DNA of 64,000 bases. Origin: Desulfovibrio sp. Its GTDB lineage: Bacteria; Desulfobacterota; Desulfovibrionia; Desulfovibrionales; Desulfovibrionaceae. How positions within the stretch are numbered: position 1 is the stretch's first letter; each line of letters starts with the position of its first letter. Below, piece after piece: positions 36,628 through 46,557 of this stretch. Under the pieces are notes generated by a model, which was not told the origin of the DNA, ran no database searches, and worked only from the letters and a program-made list of their open reading frames with translations. Location of the stretch: positions 32,431-96,430 of the forward strand of contig NZ_JAVESS010000009.1 of assembly GCF_034006445.1 (NCBI RefSeq). The letters are read 5' to 3'. Position numbers and translations under genes: made by a program.

Positions 36628-36741
36628 ATGAAAGTAAGACCTTCCGTCAAGAAAATATGCCCCAAGTGTAAGGTTATCCGGCGCAAGGGAGTGCTTCGAG
36701 TTATCTGCGAAAACCCCCGGCACAAACAGCGTCAGGGCTAG
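36628..36741 (+). CDS. rpmJ: 50S ribosomal protein L36
   Basis: A 37-residue L36, [19 protein letters not shown] at the start, with the zinc set Cys11, Cys14, Cys27 and His32 (CENPRH). This is the C+ form. GGAG lies upstream. It is too short for most gene searches but clear on translation, and sits before rpsM as usual. Confidence 0.97.
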
Positions 36742-36755
36742 GCAGGAGACATATT

Positions 36756-37124
36756 GTGGCGAGAATAGCAGGTGTTGATTTGCCGCGAGGCAAGCGGGTG
36801 GACGTAGCGCTCACCTATATTTATGGCATTGGCCGTACCACGGCCATGAAAATTCTGGACACCACCGGCGTTAACTGGGAGCGTAGCATCGACGACCTCT
36901 CCGCTGACGAAGTGAACGAGATCCGTAAGGAACTCGAACAGCACTACAAGGTGGAAGGCGATCTTCGCCGTGAAGTGTCCGGTAATATTAAACGTCTTAT
37001 GGACATTGGCTGCTATCGCGGCCTTCGTCACCGTCGCGGCCTGCCCGTGCACGGCCAGCGCACACACACCAACGCGCGTACCCGCAAGGGGCCCCGTCGC
37101 GGTGCGGTAGGCAAGAAGAAGTAG
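36756..37124 (+). CDS. rpsM: 30S ribosomal protein S13
   Basis: A 122-residue S13 of the 30S head, contacting L5 and P-site tRNA. It starts with GTG (36756) after CAGGAG. Seen: [20 protein letters not shown] and the C-terminal [20 protein letters not shown]. It is the first gene of the alpha-operon segment. Confidence 0.97.
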   Translation: MARIAGVDLPRGKRVDVALTYIYGIGRTTAMKILDTTGVNWERSIDDLSADEVNEIRKELEQHYKVEGDLRREVSGNIKRLMDIGCYRGLRHRRGLPVHGQRTHTNARTRKGPRRGAVGKKK

Positions 37125-37248
37125 GCGTGCGGGCTGCGCTTGTCGCAGTTTGTAAAGCGGACGCAGCATTCGTGCTGCCGTGAGGACGAACGGATTTTCC
37201 GCCGCGCGCGGAGCATAAATCTGACAAGCTCCATCCAGAGGGATTGAT

Positions 37249-37638
37249 ATGGCCAGACCCAAAAAAGCGGTCAAGAAAAAGGAAAAGAAAAACGTGCCGG
37301 TGGGCATAGCCCACATTCAGGCTTCGTTTAACAATACCATTATTACTTTTACGGATACGCGCGGAAACGCCGTTTCCTGGGCTTCTTCGGGCCAGAGCGG
37401 CTTCAAGGGCTCACGCAAGTCCACGCCTTTCGCGGCCCAGGTGGCTGCCGAAACGGCCGCCCGTAAGGCGCAGGACAACGGCATGCGTACTGTCGGCATC
37501 TATGTGAAGGGCCCCGGCTCCGGCCGTGAAGCTGCCATGCGCGCCATTTCGGCCGCTGGCATGAAGGTCGCCTTTATTCGTGATGTCACGCCCATTCCGC
37601 ACAATGGCTGCCGGCCGCCCAAGCGCCGCCGCGTCTAG
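37249..37638 (+). CDS. rpsK: 30S ribosomal protein S11
   Basis: A 129-residue S11 of the platform. Seen: [20 protein letters not shown] near residues 19-38 and the C-terminal [20 protein letters not shown] 124-bp gap separates it from rpsM; no extra gene is visible there. Confidence 0.98.
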   Translation: MARPKKAVKKKEKKNVPVGIAHIQASFNNTIITFTDTRGNAVSWASSGQSGFKGSRKSTPFAAQVAAETAARKAQDNGMRTVGIYVKGPGSGREAAMRAISAAGMKVAFIRDVTPIPHNGCRPPKRRRV

Positions 37639-37683
37639 ACCGGCCCTGCTCCGGCAGAGCCAGTAACGTAAGAGGATTAATAC

Positions 37684-38310
37684 ATGGCCAAATATACTGA
37701 AGCCAAGTGCCGCATGTGTCGCCGCGAGGGCTGCAAGCTCTTTTTGAAGGGCGACCGCTGCTTCACTGACAAATGCGCCTACGATCGCCGCCCCTACGCT
37801 CCCGGCCAGCACGGCCGTGCCCGCAAGAAGGTGAGCGAATACGCAGTGCAGCTGCGTGAAAAGCAGAAGACGCGCCGCATTTACGGTATCCTGGAACGCC
37901 AGTTCCACGGATACTTTGTGAAAGCCGATATGCAGAAGGGTGTTACAGGCACCAACCTGCTCGTCATTCTTGAACGTCGTCTGGATAACGTGGTTTTCCG
38001 TCTCGGGTTCGCCAACTCGCGCAACCAGGCTCGCCAGCTTGTGCGTCACGGCGTGTTTACCCTCAACGGCCGCAAGGTGGACATTCCGTCCTTGCAGGTT
38101 CGTGTGGGCGACAGCATTGAAGTGCCCGAAAAGAACCGCAAAATTCCCGTGCTTGCAGAAGCGCAGGAAGTGATTGCCCGCCGTGGCTGCCCCGCCTGGC
38201 TTGAAGCCGATGGTGCTGCCTTTAAAGGCACTGTCAAGGCCATGCCGCAGCGTGACGACATCCAGTTCCCCGTCAACGAGCAGCTCATCGTCGAACTTTA
38301 CTCGAAATAA
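37684..38310 (+). CDS. rpsD: 30S ribosomal protein S4, zinc-binding type
   Basis: A 208-residue S4, a primary 16S binder and an alpha-operon repressor in E. coli. The N-terminal zinc motif [18 protein letters not shown] (from residue 9) marks the C+ form. The S4 RNA-binding domain follows ([20 protein letters not shown] near residues 99-118). Confidence 0.98.
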   Translation: MAKYTEAKCRMCRREGCKLFLKGDRCFTDKCAYDRRPYAPGQHGRARKKVSEYAVQLREKQKTRRIYGILERQFHGYFVKADMQKGVTGTNLLVILERRLDNVVFRLGFANSRNQARQLVRHGVFTLNGRKVDIPSLQVRVGDSIEVPEKNRKIPVLAEAQEVIARRGCPAWLEADGAAFKGTVKAMPQRDDIQFPVNEQLIVELYSK

Positions 38311-38322
38311 CCGGGGGTTCGC

Positions 38323-39366
38323 ATGCTTATTAAACAGGGCGAACGCCTTATCAATGCGCGCAACTGGTCCGAGCTTGTCAAGCCCGACCAGATTATGCGC
38401 GAAGAAGAGACCGCCAGCGGCACACACGGCAAGTTTGTCTGTGAACCTCTGGAAAGGGGCTACGGAACCACCATTGGCAATGCCATGCGTCGCGTTCTTC
38501 TGGCCTCCCTTCAGGGCTCTGCCTTTGTGTCGGTGAAAATCATCGGCGTGCAGCACGAATTCACCAGCATCCACGGTGTGCTGGAAGACATCACTGATGT
38601 CATCCTCAACATCAAGCAGGTGCGTTTGCGCATGGACACTGAAGAGCCCCAGCGCCTGACCCTTCGCGTTGAACGCAAGGGGCCGGTCACTGCTGCCGAT
38701 ATCGTGCCCAACCAGCACGTTGAAGTACTCAACCCTGATTTGCACATCGCGACCCTCACCGAGGACGTGGTGCTGGAGATGGAGTTTGAGGCCCGCATGG
38801 GCAAGGGCTATGTGCCCGCTGACATGCATGAGGGTCTGGCCGATGAAATCGGCCTCATCAAGCTGGATTCCAGCTTTTCCCCTGTGCGCAAAGTTGCGTA
38901 CACGGTGGAACAGGCCCGCGTGGGCCAGATGACAAACTATGACCGCCTCCTGCTGGAAGTGTGGACTGACGGCTCGCTTACGCCTGAAGACGCCATTGCA
39001 TACAGCGCCAAGATCATCAAGGATCAGATATCCGTTTTCATCAACTTTGATGAACGTGTGTCCGGCGATATGCGCAATGGCGGGAGCGAAAGCGGCGAAG
39101 TTAATGAACTCCTGTTCAAGAGCATCGACGATCTTGAGCTTTCGGTACGCGCCACCAACTGCTTGCGCAGCGCCAATATAGCGCTTGTGGGCGAACTGGT
39201 GCAGCGTACTGAAGCTGAAATGCTCAAGACCAAGAATTTCGGCCGCAAATCGCTGGACGAAATCAAGAGTGTGCTGTTGAGCATGGGATTCGACTTCGGC
39301 ATCAAGGTCGACTCTTTCGAAAAGAAATATCAGGAATGGAAAAGGAAGCAGCAAAATGAGGCATAG
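38323..39366 (+). CDS. rpoA: RNA polymerase alpha subunit
   Basis: A 347-residue alpha subunit. The N-terminal assembly domain (with [20 protein letters not shown] near residues 38-57) is followed by a linker and the C-terminal DNA/activator-binding domain (about 255-325, with [20 protein letters not shown]). Its end overlaps the rplQ start by 11 bp. Confidence 0.98.
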   Translation: MLIKQGERLINARNWSELVKPDQIMREEETASGTHGKFVCEPLERGYGTTIGNAMRRVLLASLQGSAFVSVKIIGVQHEFTSIHGVLEDITDVILNIKQVRLRMDTEEPQRLTLRVERKGPVTAADIVPNQHVEVLNPDLHIATLTEDVVLEMEFEARMGKGYVPADMHEGLADEIGLIKLDSSFSPVRKVAYTVEQARVGQMTNYDRLLLEVWTDGSLTPEDAIAYSAKIIKDQISVFINFDERVSGDMRNGGSESGEVNELLFKSIDDLELSVRATNCLRSANIALVGELVQRTEAEMLKTKNFGRKSLDEIKSVLLSMGFDFGIKVDSFEKKYQEWKRKQQNEA

Positions 39367-39835
39367 CAATTCCGGCAGGAAACTTTCACGTACTCCTGCG
39401 CACCGTAAGGCGTTGTTGCACAATCTCGCCAAGGCGCTGCTGATCCACGGCAAAATCTGCACCACGGAAATCAAGGCCAAGGAACTTCGCCGCGTTGTGG
39501 AGCCCCTGATTACCCTTGCCAAGCGCAATGACCTGCACGCCCGCCGTCAGGCCTACCGTGTGCTTAATGATCATGCCCTGGTCAAGCGTCTGTTTGATGA
39601 AATCGGCCCTGTTTTCGCTGGCGTGCCCGGCGGCTACACCCGTATCCTCAAGCTGGCCATGCCCCGTAAGGGCGACAATGCCCCCATGGCTTTTATTGAA
39701 CTGACCCACAGCGCCGAAGCTGTTGCAACTGAAGCCCCCAAGGCTGCCGAAGAAGCGCCGGCCAAGCCCAAGCGTACGCGCAAGCCCAAGGCTGAAGAAG
39801 CCGGAGCTGTCACTGAAGAGGCTGGAGCCAACTAG
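39356..39835 (+). CDS. rplQ: 50S ribosomal protein L17 with Ala/Lys-rich tail
   Basis: A 159-residue L17. The core (residues 1-118) has the standard [20 protein letters not shown] opening and [21 protein letters not shown] tail of about 40 residues rich in Ala, Glu, Lys and Pro follows; the E. coli protein has 127 residues in all. It overlaps rpoA and is the last gene of the array. Confidence 0.97.
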   Translation: MRHSNSGRKLSRTPAHRKALLHNLAKALLIHGKICTTEIKAKELRRVVEPLITLAKRNDLHARRQAYRVLNDHALVKRLFDEIGPVFAGVPGGYTRILKLAMPRKGDNAPMAFIELTHSAEAVATEAPKAAEEAPAKPKRTRKPKAEEAGAVTEEAGAN

Positions 39836-39866
39836 GCAACGACTTTTCAACGACGCAGAATATATT

Positions 39867-39893
39867 GAAAAGGGGCGCTTCGCGCCCCTTTTC
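39867..39893 (+). terminator. Intrinsic terminator of the ribosomal protein array
   Basis: The stem GAAAAGGGGCGC/GCGCCCCTTTTC is perfect over 12 bp with a TTC loop and is followed by ATTTTAT. It ends the S10-spc-alpha transcript 31 bp after rplQ. Confidence 0.92.
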
Positions 39894-39917
39894 ATTTTAT
39901 GGCTTTGGCCATAGCAC

Positions 39918-40009
39918 TTTGCGGTCTTTGCCCAAGCTAATTTGCGGGCTTTAGCCAAGATGGTTTGCGGTTTTTGGCCAAGGTAATTTGCACGGGCTTG
40001 ACCAAGGCA
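39918..40009. repeat. Four tandem 23-bp repeats downstream of rplQ
   Basis: The unit is approximately TTTGCGGKYTTTRGCCAAG plus NTAA, starting at 39918, 39941, 39964 and 39987. All four units are exactly 23 bp and differ at several positions, so the array is old. No gene covers it. Confidence 0.85.
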
Positions 40010-40120
40010 CGTTCATCTCTCCCAGCGCATCCTGTCTTTACGATGGCGTGATGCACGCAAAACGCTGCCTTTGCCCCCCGTTTCAGATCGCAACACCCTT
40101 TGTAGCCAGCTTAAATATAA

Positions 40121-40187
40121 TAAGAGTTTTAGGGGGAGGGGGTGTGGGGGAGGGGACCCTTTTGCAAAAGGGTCCCTCCCCCACAAA
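40121..40187 (-). repeat. GC-rich hairpin repeat, family C copy 2 (inverted)
   Basis: Reads TTTTAGGGGGAGGGGGTG, then the hairpin with a TTTTGCAAAA centre, ending CCTCCCCCACAAA. It is the reverse of the 24321 copy. The rest of 40010-40347 shows no supported gene. Confidence 0.9.
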
Positions 40188-40347
40188 TACACCTCTCCCC
40201 CCCAAGTACTACTTTACCCAAACGTGCCGCAGCGTCAGGCTCCGGGCAGGGCCTGACGAAACCGTTGTGCGTTCAGATCATGAGGGCAGGGTAGAGTTGC
40301 CTGCGGGGAATGCAAATGAGCTGTTCGGCGTAAGGCCAAGCAAAGCT

Positions 40348-41061
40348 TCAGTATTTGCCCATTTCCCGCTCGACTTCCTTGGGGTTGGCGAGCAATTCTT
40401 CATGGATTTTTTTGGCGAAACTGTCGGGATAGATTTCCTCATGGCCAGCGGTGACGCCGGTGAGGATTTCCTCGGCTACTGATTCCGGGCTGGCCTTGGC
40501 CATGGCAAGCCCTTCGGTCATGCGGGTGTCGACGGGGCCAGGATACACGCCGACAACAGCGGTCTTCTGGCCTGACAGCGCGGCGCGTACGCCTTGTGTC
40601 AGCGAATGCAGGGCGGCCTTGGACGCACAGTACGTGCCTATGGATGGCATGTTCACAAGGCCGATGACAGAAATGATGTTTACGATGCACCCGCCGCCAT
40701 TTATACCAAGGATGGGGGCAAAGGTGGTGCACATGGCATGCGTGCCAAAGTAGTTGACCTCCATTTCCCTTCTGGCGTTTTGCTGACTGCCCAGCAGGCC
40801 GCAGCCTCCGGTTCCGGCATTGTTCACAAGCAGGGTAACATCCCTGGCAACCATGGCGGCTTTTTCGATGTTGGCGGTATTGCAGATATCAAGCTTGAGT
40901 TTGCTGATCCTGTCATTGGCGGGCAATGCATCGAGAGACGTGATATCGCGCGCGCAGGCGTATACTCTGGCTGCTCCAGCGGCGAGAAAGGCAGTGACGA
41001 GCGCCTTGCCTATGCCGCCGTTGGCGCCTGTCACCAGGATAATCTGATCTTTTATGTTCAT
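40348..41061 (-). CDS. Short-chain dehydrogenase/reductase
   Basis: A 237-residue classical SDR. The NAD(P)-binding TGANGGIG lies near residues 11-18, NNAG near residue 80, and the catalytic Tyr-Lys in TYCASKAALHS; the preceding catalytic Ser is in NIISVIG. The substrate is unknown. The ATG at 41061 follows AAGGAG; the longer frame to 41100 does not. It is divergent from selD with 280 bp between them. Confidence 0.88.
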   Translation of the reverse strand: MNIKDQIILVTGANGGIGKALVTAFLAAGAARVYACARDITSLDALPANDRISKLKLDICNTANIEKAAMVARDVTLLVNNAGTGGCGLLGSQQNARREMEVNYFGTHAMCTTFAPILGINGGGCIVNIISVIGLVNMPSIGTYCASKAALHSLTQGVRAALSGQKTAVVGVYPGPVDTRMTEGLAMAKASPESVAEEILTGVTAGHEEIYPDSFAKKIHEELLANPKEVEREMGKY

Positions 41062-41275
41062 GACTGTTCTCCTTGTCAGAATAGTGCCATATGGGTTCAA
41101 AGCAGCGGCGTGGCGCTTTTCAGGCCGGGCCGCCGCGCATGTGGGAAAAAAGAGTCTTTCAAATGGTCTGAGTGTCTGACTCTCATGATTATAGGGTCGG
41201 CTGTACTGCGAAAATTGTCAAATGCGCTTGCGTCAGCACCGCCAGGCTTTCCTTTTAGCGTCCTGGTTTTGACCT

Positions 41276-41304
41276 TTGACCAGTAAAAGCGCATACTGTA
41301 TAAA
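41276..41304 (+). promoter_or_regulatory. Promoter of selD
   Basis: TTGACC and TATAAA with exactly 17 bp between them, 38 bp upstream of the selD start codon. Confidence 0.65.
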
Positions 41305-41341
41305 TTATTTTGCTGAAATAACGTATAATGAGGAGACGCGC

Positions 41342-42400
41342 ATGAAGCTTTTGGAAAAAGCCCGCGCCGCAGGCTGAGCTGCCAAACTTGCTCCAGGGGC
41401 CCTGGAGCGTTTGTTGCGCGGTCTGCCCTCCGGCTCAAGGCCCGACCTGGAAGCCCGTGTGCTGGCTGGCCGCGCCCGTAATGAGGACGCCGTGGTTCTG
41501 ACCGTGCCGCCAGGGCGCGCGCTGGTGCAGACAGTGGATATTCTTGCGCCCATCGTCAACGACGCTTTCAGCTTTGGCCGCATTGCCGCAGCCAATGCCC
41601 TTTCTGACGTGTACGCCATGGGCGGTGAACCCTGGAGCGCCATGAACGTGGCTTTTTTTCCTCAGGCTTTGGCCGAGGACGACCCCCAGGGTATTCTTGA
41701 GTCCATCCTGCGCGGTGGACTTGACGCCATGAACGAGGCCGGGGCAGTGCTTGCCGGCGGCCACACGGTGCAGGACGACGAACTCAAGTACGGGCTCGCC
41801 GTGACCGGCATCATTGATCCCGCGCACATGGCCCGCAATGACGGGCTTGCGCCAGGCCAGAAGCTGCTTCTGACAAAGCCCCTGGGTACGGGCGTGCTGG
41901 CTACGGCTGTCAAGGCGCGCTGGGACGGCGCAGAAGAAAGTGAAGCCGAAGTCGCCCGCTGGTGCTCCCGCCTGAACAGCGTGGGGGGCGAAGTGATCCG
42001 CATGCTCAAGATCGTGGCCGCAACAGATATCACAGGCTTTGGCCTTGGGGGGCATGCGCTTGAAATGGCGCAGGCCTCGGGCGTCTGCGTGGTGCTTGAC
42101 GCCGAGGCCTTGCCGCTTTTGCCGCGTGCGCTGGAATATGCGCGTGACGGGCTTATCCCGGCGGGCAGCCATTTGAATCGCAAGCACTGCTCCTGCGCGA
42201 CCTTGGTCGAAGAGGGCGTGGACGAAGCGGTGGAAAGCCTCGCCTTTGACGCCCAGACCTCCGGAGGCCTGCTGCTGGCCGTGCAGCCCCATCAGGTTGA
42301 ACAGGCGCAACAATTGCTGCTGGCAGGCGGAGATCTGGCCTGCCTGGTGGGCGAGGTTGTGGAGGCCAGGCCCGACGGCAAGGCTCTGGTGCTGCGTTAG
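41342..42400 (+). CDS. selD: Selenide, water dikinase SelD, selenocysteine-containing
   Basis: A 352-residue enzyme that makes selenophosphate from selenide and ATP for selenocysteine and selenouridine synthesis. The frame opens MKLLEKARAAG, then TGA at 41375-41377 in the active-site position, then AAKLAPG; Lys15 is the partner catalytic residue. Reading UGA as Sec12 joins this start to the long SelD frame. Further motifs are NEDAVVL, GGHTVQDDELKYGLAVTG and DITGFGLGGHALEMA. The ATG at 41342 follows GAGGAG at 41331-41336. A SECIS-like hairpin directly follows the UGA. Ordinary gene finders would start at 41411 and lose the active site. Confidence 0.95.
41383..41413 (+). promoter_or_regulatory. 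Bacterial SECIS element in selD
   Basis: CAAAC pairs with GTTTG and GCTCCAGG with CCTGGAGC around a GGC loop, with a TT bulge between the two stems. The loop lies about 21 nt after the UGA, the spacing needed for SelB binding. The stem is coding and in frame. Confidence 0.85.
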
Positions 42401-42416
42401 GGGGCGGATGGGTAAT

Positions 42417-42486
42417 AAGTTTTGTGGGGGAGGGACCCTTTTGCAAAAGGGTCTCCTCCCCCACGCCCCCACCCCCTAAAACCTTT
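42417..42486 (+). repeat. GC-rich hairpin repeat, family C copy 3
   Basis: Nearly identical to the 24321 copy (TTTTGTGGGGGAGGGACCC start, CCCCCTAAAAC end), 17 bp after the selD stop. The following 42487-42848 shows no supported gene. Confidence 0.9.
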
Positions 42487-42848
42487 ACTGTATTTTAGTA
42501 TGGCCAAAGTTTTATCTGGTTTGAAGCGCGGACGGAGCAGGGACTGCGTATTTCAGGCAGAAAGCTATTGGGTCGGGAGTCATGTAGCTTTGCTGCTACC
42601 GCCACGACCCATGCAGGTGGCCCGCGCGGGCAGTCCCACCCCATGCCCCGGTTTGGCCCGGCCATCGCTGGCTTTGAAAAAAAGTGAGCGCGGCTGTGGC
42701 GCGCGCTTCAGGAGCGTGCCTGCCGCTTTTTTTTGCTTTGCCTGTTGCCATTGTTTTGGATGACATTAGTATTTAAGAGTTACGTTTTTGGCACCGATTC
42801 CACACGCGCCGCCACGCGTCTCGCACTTCCGGCGGAGCAGGTCGCGGC

Positions 42849-42877
42849 TTGCGGGCCGGGCGCAAGTGTGCTATGGA
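42849..42877 (+). promoter_or_regulatory. Candidate promoter of tRNA-Leu
   Basis: TTGCGG and TATGGA with 17 bp spacing, placing the start about 5 bp before the tRNA 5' end. Both hexamers are imperfect. Confidence 0.4.
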
Positions 42878-42887
42878 AACACGCTTT

Positions 42888-42971
42888 GCGAGAGTGGCGG
42901 AATTGGTAGACGCACTGGACTTAGAATCCAGCACCATAGGTATGGGGGTTCAAGTCCCCCCTCTCGCACCA
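42888..42971 (+). tRNA. tRNA-Leu (anticodon TAG)
   Basis: An 84-nt type II tRNA with encoded CCA. The acceptor GCGAGAG pairs with CTCTCGC, the anticodon loop is CTTAGAA within CTGGA/TCCAG, a long variable arm is present, and the T-loop is TTCAAGT. It ends only 28 bp before the trigger factor start, so the two are probably co-transcribed and processed. Confidence 0.96.
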
Positions 42972-42999
42972 TCACGTCCACCCATAAAAGGAGCCCCTC

Positions 43000-44352
43000 G
43001 TGGAATATAGCGCTGAAGATATCTCGCCGGTTAGAAAAAAGGTCGTCATCACCACGGAACCCCAGGAAGTCGAAGCCGCCATTATGGGGGCGGTCGCCCT
43101 GTATAAAACCTCCGTGCAGGTTGACGGTTTCCGCAAGGGCAAAGTCCCGGCCTCGGTTATTGAACAGCGCTTCCGCGACAAGATCTATGAAGAGGCCCGC
43201 CAGGACCTCATCAATGTGCACATCAATGACGTGATGCAGAAGCTCGACGTCTCGCCGCTTTCCGGCCTTGATGTGGACACGCCCGACACCTTTGATCGCG
43301 GCAAGGGCTTCTCGTACACCATCGAATTTGAAGTTCTGCCCACCTTTGACGTGCCCCCCTACGAAGGTATGGATGTGGAGCAGGAAAAAGTGGTGCTGGA
43401 CGAAAAAGAAGTGCAGGACGTGATTGATCGCATCCTGCGCGACCGCGCCGAGCTTGTGCCCGTGGACGGCGCAGGCCCCGCCGTGGACGGCCAGATAGCC
43501 ACCGTTGACTTTGCCGCCTTTGATAACGGCGAGCCCATTGAAGGCGTCAAGGCTGAAAGCTTTGACCTGGCCCTTGGTGAACGTCAGGCTCTGGAAGATT
43601 TTGAAGCCCTGGTCAAGACCGTGAAGTACGGCGAAGAAGGCGAAGGCGAAATCCGTTTTCCCGATGATTTTCTTGCCAAGGATCTGGCGGGCAAGACCGT
43701 GACCATGAAGGTCAAGGTGCACGCCATCAAGGAACGCAAGCTGCCCGAACTCAACGACGAGCTTGCCAAGACCCTTGGCCTCGAAAGCGTGGACAAGCTG
43801 AAAGAAACCATTGCCAACAGCTACATCCAGAGCCGTACCAATCTGAGCAAGAGCATGGCGCAGAAAAACCTGCTGGACGCCCTGCTCAAGATGGTGCAGT
43901 TTGAATTACCCCCCAGCCTTGTGGAAACCCAGATGAACACACTGCTGGGCGACATGGCCGCCAGGCTGGAGCGTCAGGGCCGCAGCCTGGAAAGCCTTGG
44001 CAAGAGCATGGAAGAACTTCGTAAAGAAACCCAGCCCCAGGCCGATGAGCTGGCCCGCTCCCAGGTTCTGCTGCTTTCCATCGCCAAGAAGGAAGGGCTG
44101 GACGTTACCGACCACGAAGTCACCACACAGATTTACCAGCTTGCCATGCGCACTGGCGAAGATTTCAAGTCCCTGCGCGAGCAGTACGAACGCTCGGGCA
44201 TGATCTTCGTGCTGCGTGATCGCATGCTGGCCGACAAGGCCATGGATATTGTATACGCCAAGGCCAATGTCAAAGAAGTGGAGCCAAAAGGCCCCGACGC
44301 CGCGCCAGACGCATCCGCCAGCGCTCAGCCCGGCGACAAGGAAGACAAATAA
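43000..44352 (+). CDS. tig: Trigger factor (ribosome-bound chaperone/prolyl isomerase)
   Basis: A 450-residue chaperone at the ribosome exit. The N-terminal ribosome-binding signature GFRKGKVP lies at about residues 43-50. The FKBP-like isomerase domain runs about 150-245, and the helical C-terminal arms follow. It starts with GTG (43000) after AAAAGGAG. The C-terminus is Ala/Pro/Asp-rich. It is followed by clpP, clpX and lon, the common proteostasis order. Confidence 0.96.
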   Translation: MEYSAEDISPVRKKVVITTEPQEVEAAIMGAVALYKTSVQVDGFRKGKVPASVIEQRFRDKIYEEARQDLINVHINDVMQKLDVSPLSGLDVDTPDTFDRGKGFSYTIEFEVLPTFDVPPYEGMDVEQEKVVLDEKEVQDVIDRILRDRAELVPVDGAGPAVDGQIATVDFAAFDNGEPIEGVKAESFDLALGERQALEDFEALVKTVKYGEEGEGEIRFPDDFLAKDLAGKTVTMKVKVHAIKERKLPELNDELAKTLGLESVDKLKETIANSYIQSRTNLSKSMAQKNLLDALLKMVQFELPPSLVETQMNTLLGDMAARLERQGRSLESLGKSMEELRKETQPQADELARSQVLLLSIAKKEGLDVTDHEVTTQIYQLAMRTGEDFKSLREQYERSGMIFVLRDRMLADKAMDIVYAKANVKEVEPKGPDAAPDASASAQPGDKEDK

Positions 44353-44361
44353 GAATAAGGG

Positions 44362-44395
44362 AAGGCGGCCCTAAGGCCGCCTTTTGCTTTTTTTG
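44362..44395 (+). terminator. Intrinsic terminator after tig
   Basis: AAGGCGGCC-CTAA-GGCCGCCTT followed by TTGCTTTTTTT. It lies 10 bp after the tig stop. Confidence 0.92.
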
Positions 44396-44455
44396 CGGCC
44401 CGGGTGTTTACCGGGCTGCCATATCCGGCCCTTGAGGCCATGTAGTGAGGCTCAC

Positions 44456-45064
44456 ATGTCGCTAGTTCCTATGGTTATTGAAACCACTGGCCGTTCCGAA
44501 CGCGCCTATGATATCTACTCGCGCCTGCTCAAGGACCGCATCGTTCTGCTGGGTTCCGAGGTCAACGACACCGTGGCCTCGCTCATCTGCGCGCAGCTGC
44601 TTTTCCTTGAATCGCAGGACCCGGAAAAAGAAATCAATCTTTACATCAACTCCCCTGGCGGATCGGTTACTGCCGGTCTTGCCATTTATGATACCATGCG
44701 CTTCATTTCAGCGCCTGTTTCCACAGTGTGCATGGGTCGGGCGGCCAGCATGGGCGCCTTCCTTCTGGCCGCAGGCAAGCCTGGCATGCGCTTTGCCCTG
44801 CCCAACAGCCAGATCATGATCCATCAGCCCTCGGCGGGCTATCAGGGGCAGGCCACGGATATTGAAATCCATGCCCGTGAGGTGCTCCGCCTCAAGGAAC
44901 GCCTCAACCGCATGCTTGCCGAACATACCGGCCGCCCCTTCAAGGATATCGTCAAGGCGACCGAACGCGATAACTTTTTGACTCCTGAAGAAGCCAGAGA
45001 TCTGGGCATCATTGACCGCGTGCTGACTTCGCGCCACGAGATGGCTCAGGAAAAGAGCGAATAA
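44456..45064 (+). CDS. clpP: ATP-dependent Clp protease proteolytic subunit
   Basis: A 202-residue serine protease forming the 14-mer barrel used by ClpX and ClpA. The catalytic triad is Ser98 (GRAASMGAF), His123 (MIHQPSAG) and Asp172 (ATERDNF). The ATG at 44456 follows TGAGG; the longer frame runs into the tig terminator. It ends 1 bp before clpX, so they form one operon. Confidence 0.97.
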   Translation: MSLVPMVIETTGRSERAYDIYSRLLKDRIVLLGSEVNDTVASLICAQLLFLESQDPEKEINLYINSPGGSVTAGLAIYDTMRFISAPVSTVCMGRAASMGAFLLAAGKPGMRFALPNSQIMIHQPSAGYQGQATDIEIHAREVLRLKERLNRMLAEHTGRPFKDIVKATERDNFLTPEEARDLGIIDRVLTSRHEMAQEKSE

Positions 45065-45065
45065 T

Positions 45066-46364
45066 ATGGCCAAGAACGACAAACCCACGGTCAGCGAACC
45101 TTTGACCTGCTCCTTTTGCGGGCGCAGCGAGCTTGAGGTGCGCAACCTTATCGTGCAGGACGGCGCAAGCATCTGCGACAAGTGCGTCAAAGCCTGCAAC
45201 GACATCATCGCGCGCGATCAGGTGGAAAGCACCGAGGGCGACGAGCGCCTGCTGTCGCCGCAGGAAATCAAGGACAGACTTGACCAGTACGTCATCGGAC
45301 AGCACGAGGCCAAAAAGATTCTTTCCGTGGCTGTGCACAACCACTACAAGCGCGTGTTCTACGCTGACGCCCTGGGCGATGACGGCGTGGAGCTTGAAAA
45401 AAGCAATATCCTGCTGGTCGGGCCTTCGGGCAGCGGCAAAACCCTGCTGGCCAAAACCCTGGCCCGCGTGTTGCGCGTGCCCTTTGCCATTGCCGACGCC
45501 ACAACCCTGACGGAAGCCGGGTATGTGGGCGAAGATGTGGAAAACATTCTGGTGCAGCTTCTCCAGAATGCGGACTACGATCTTGAAGCCGCCAGCAAGG
45601 GCATCATTTATGTGGACGAAATCGACAAGATTTCCCGCAAGGGCGACGGCCCGTCCATTACGCGCGACGTGTCGGGCGAGGGCGTGCAGCAGGCCCTGCT
45701 GAAAATCATTGAAGGCACCGAGGCCAACATTCCGCCCAAGGGGGGCCGCAAGCACCCGCAGCAGGAATTCATCCGCATGAACACGAACAACATCCTGTTC
45801 ATCGTGGGCGGCGCCTTTGTGGGGCTGGACAAGATTGTTGAATCGCGCATGAGCGGCGGGGCCATGGGCTTTGGCGCCAAGGTGCGCGCCAGCAAGGAAA
45901 TGCCCCTGAGCGAACTGCTGGACAGGATTCACCCGCAGGATCTGGTGAAGTTCGGCCTTATTCCCGAATTTGTGGGCCGCATACCCATCATCACCCATGT
46001 GGATGAACTGGACGAAGCTGATCTCGTGCGTATTCTCACGGAACCCAAAAACGCCCTGGTGCGTCAGTACCAGAAGCTGTTCGGGTTCGAGAACGTGACC
46101 CTGCGGTTTACGCCCAACTCCCTCAAGGCCATTGCCGCCAAGGCCATTGAGCGCAAAACCGGCGCGCGCGGTCTGCGCAACGTGATGGAACGCACCATGC
46201 TCGACATCATGTTCAAGCTGCCCTCCATGCCCAACGTGCGTGAATGCCTTATCAATCAGGCCGTCATTGACAAGGGCAAGGAACCTGTGCTGCTGTTCGG
46301 CGAGGCTGGCGAAAGCCCGGCCACAAAGGGCGGCCAGGCGCAGGCCAGCGGCAACTCCGCGTAA
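45066..46364 (+). CDS. clpX: ATP-dependent Clp protease ATPase subunit ClpX
   Basis: A 432-residue AAA+ unfoldase. The N-terminal zinc domain has Cys15, Cys18, Cys37 and Cys40. Walker A GPSGSGKT lies at about residues 119-126 and Walker [10 protein letters not shown] near 180-188. [15 protein letters not shown] block precedes a MGFGAKV loop in the position of the ClpP-docking IGF loop. The C-terminus carries a Gly/Ala-rich tail. Confidence 0.97.
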   Translation: MAKNDKPTVSEPLTCSFCGRSELEVRNLIVQDGASICDKCVKACNDIIARDQVESTEGDERLLSPQEIKDRLDQYVIGQHEAKKILSVAVHNHYKRVFYADALGDDGVELEKSNILLVGPSGSGKTLLAKTLARVLRVPFAIADATTLTEAGYVGEDVENILVQLLQNADYDLEAASKGIIYVDEIDKISRKGDGPSITRDVSGEGVQQALLKIIEGTEANIPPKGGRKHPQQEFIRMNTNNILFIVGGAFVGLDKIVESRMSGGAMGFGAKVRASKEMPLSELLDRIHPQDLVKFGLIPEFVGRIPIITHVDELDEADLVRILTEPKNALVRQYQKLFGFENVTLRFTPNSLKAIAAKAIERKTGARGLRNVMERTMLDIMFKLPSMPNVRECLINQAVIDKGKEPVLLFGEAGESPATKGGQAQASGNSA

Positions 46365-46439
46365 AGCCGCCTGATCCCGGCCCATATGCTGTTACGGGCG
46401 CGTGCTGTGGCACGTCGCCCGGCAGCCACATCTCTGCAT

Positions 46440-46502
46440 CTCTGCGCGAATTTTTTTAAAGTTCGCGCAGAGCAGTTTACCATTATCGGTAAAACTGCTC
46501 TA
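46440..46502. repeat. Overlapping hairpins with TGCTCTA end between clpX and lon
   Basis: The first hairpin is CTCTGCGCGAA/TTCGCGCAGAG (46440-46472) around a T7 run. The second is AGCAGTTTACC/GGTAAAACTGCT (46471-46499). The end TGCTCTA (46496-46502) and the GCAGAGCA stretch match the right-hand part of the type A repeats, so it is probably a partial copy. It may also terminate clpPX. Confidence 0.55.
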
Positions 46503-46557
46503 ATCTCCCAGGTTCGGGGCCCATTTGCGCCCCAATATGGCCTTTCAGGGGAAAACT

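Noticed and set aside
37411..39528. Long minus-strand frame of 705 codons
   Set aside because: Antisense to rpsD, rpoA and rplQ, which are unmistakable. Long antisense frames are common in GC-rich coding sequence.
42422..42763. Frame after selD
   Set aside because: Its first third is the family C repeat and the rest is low complexity; the same peptide pattern recurs at every C copy.
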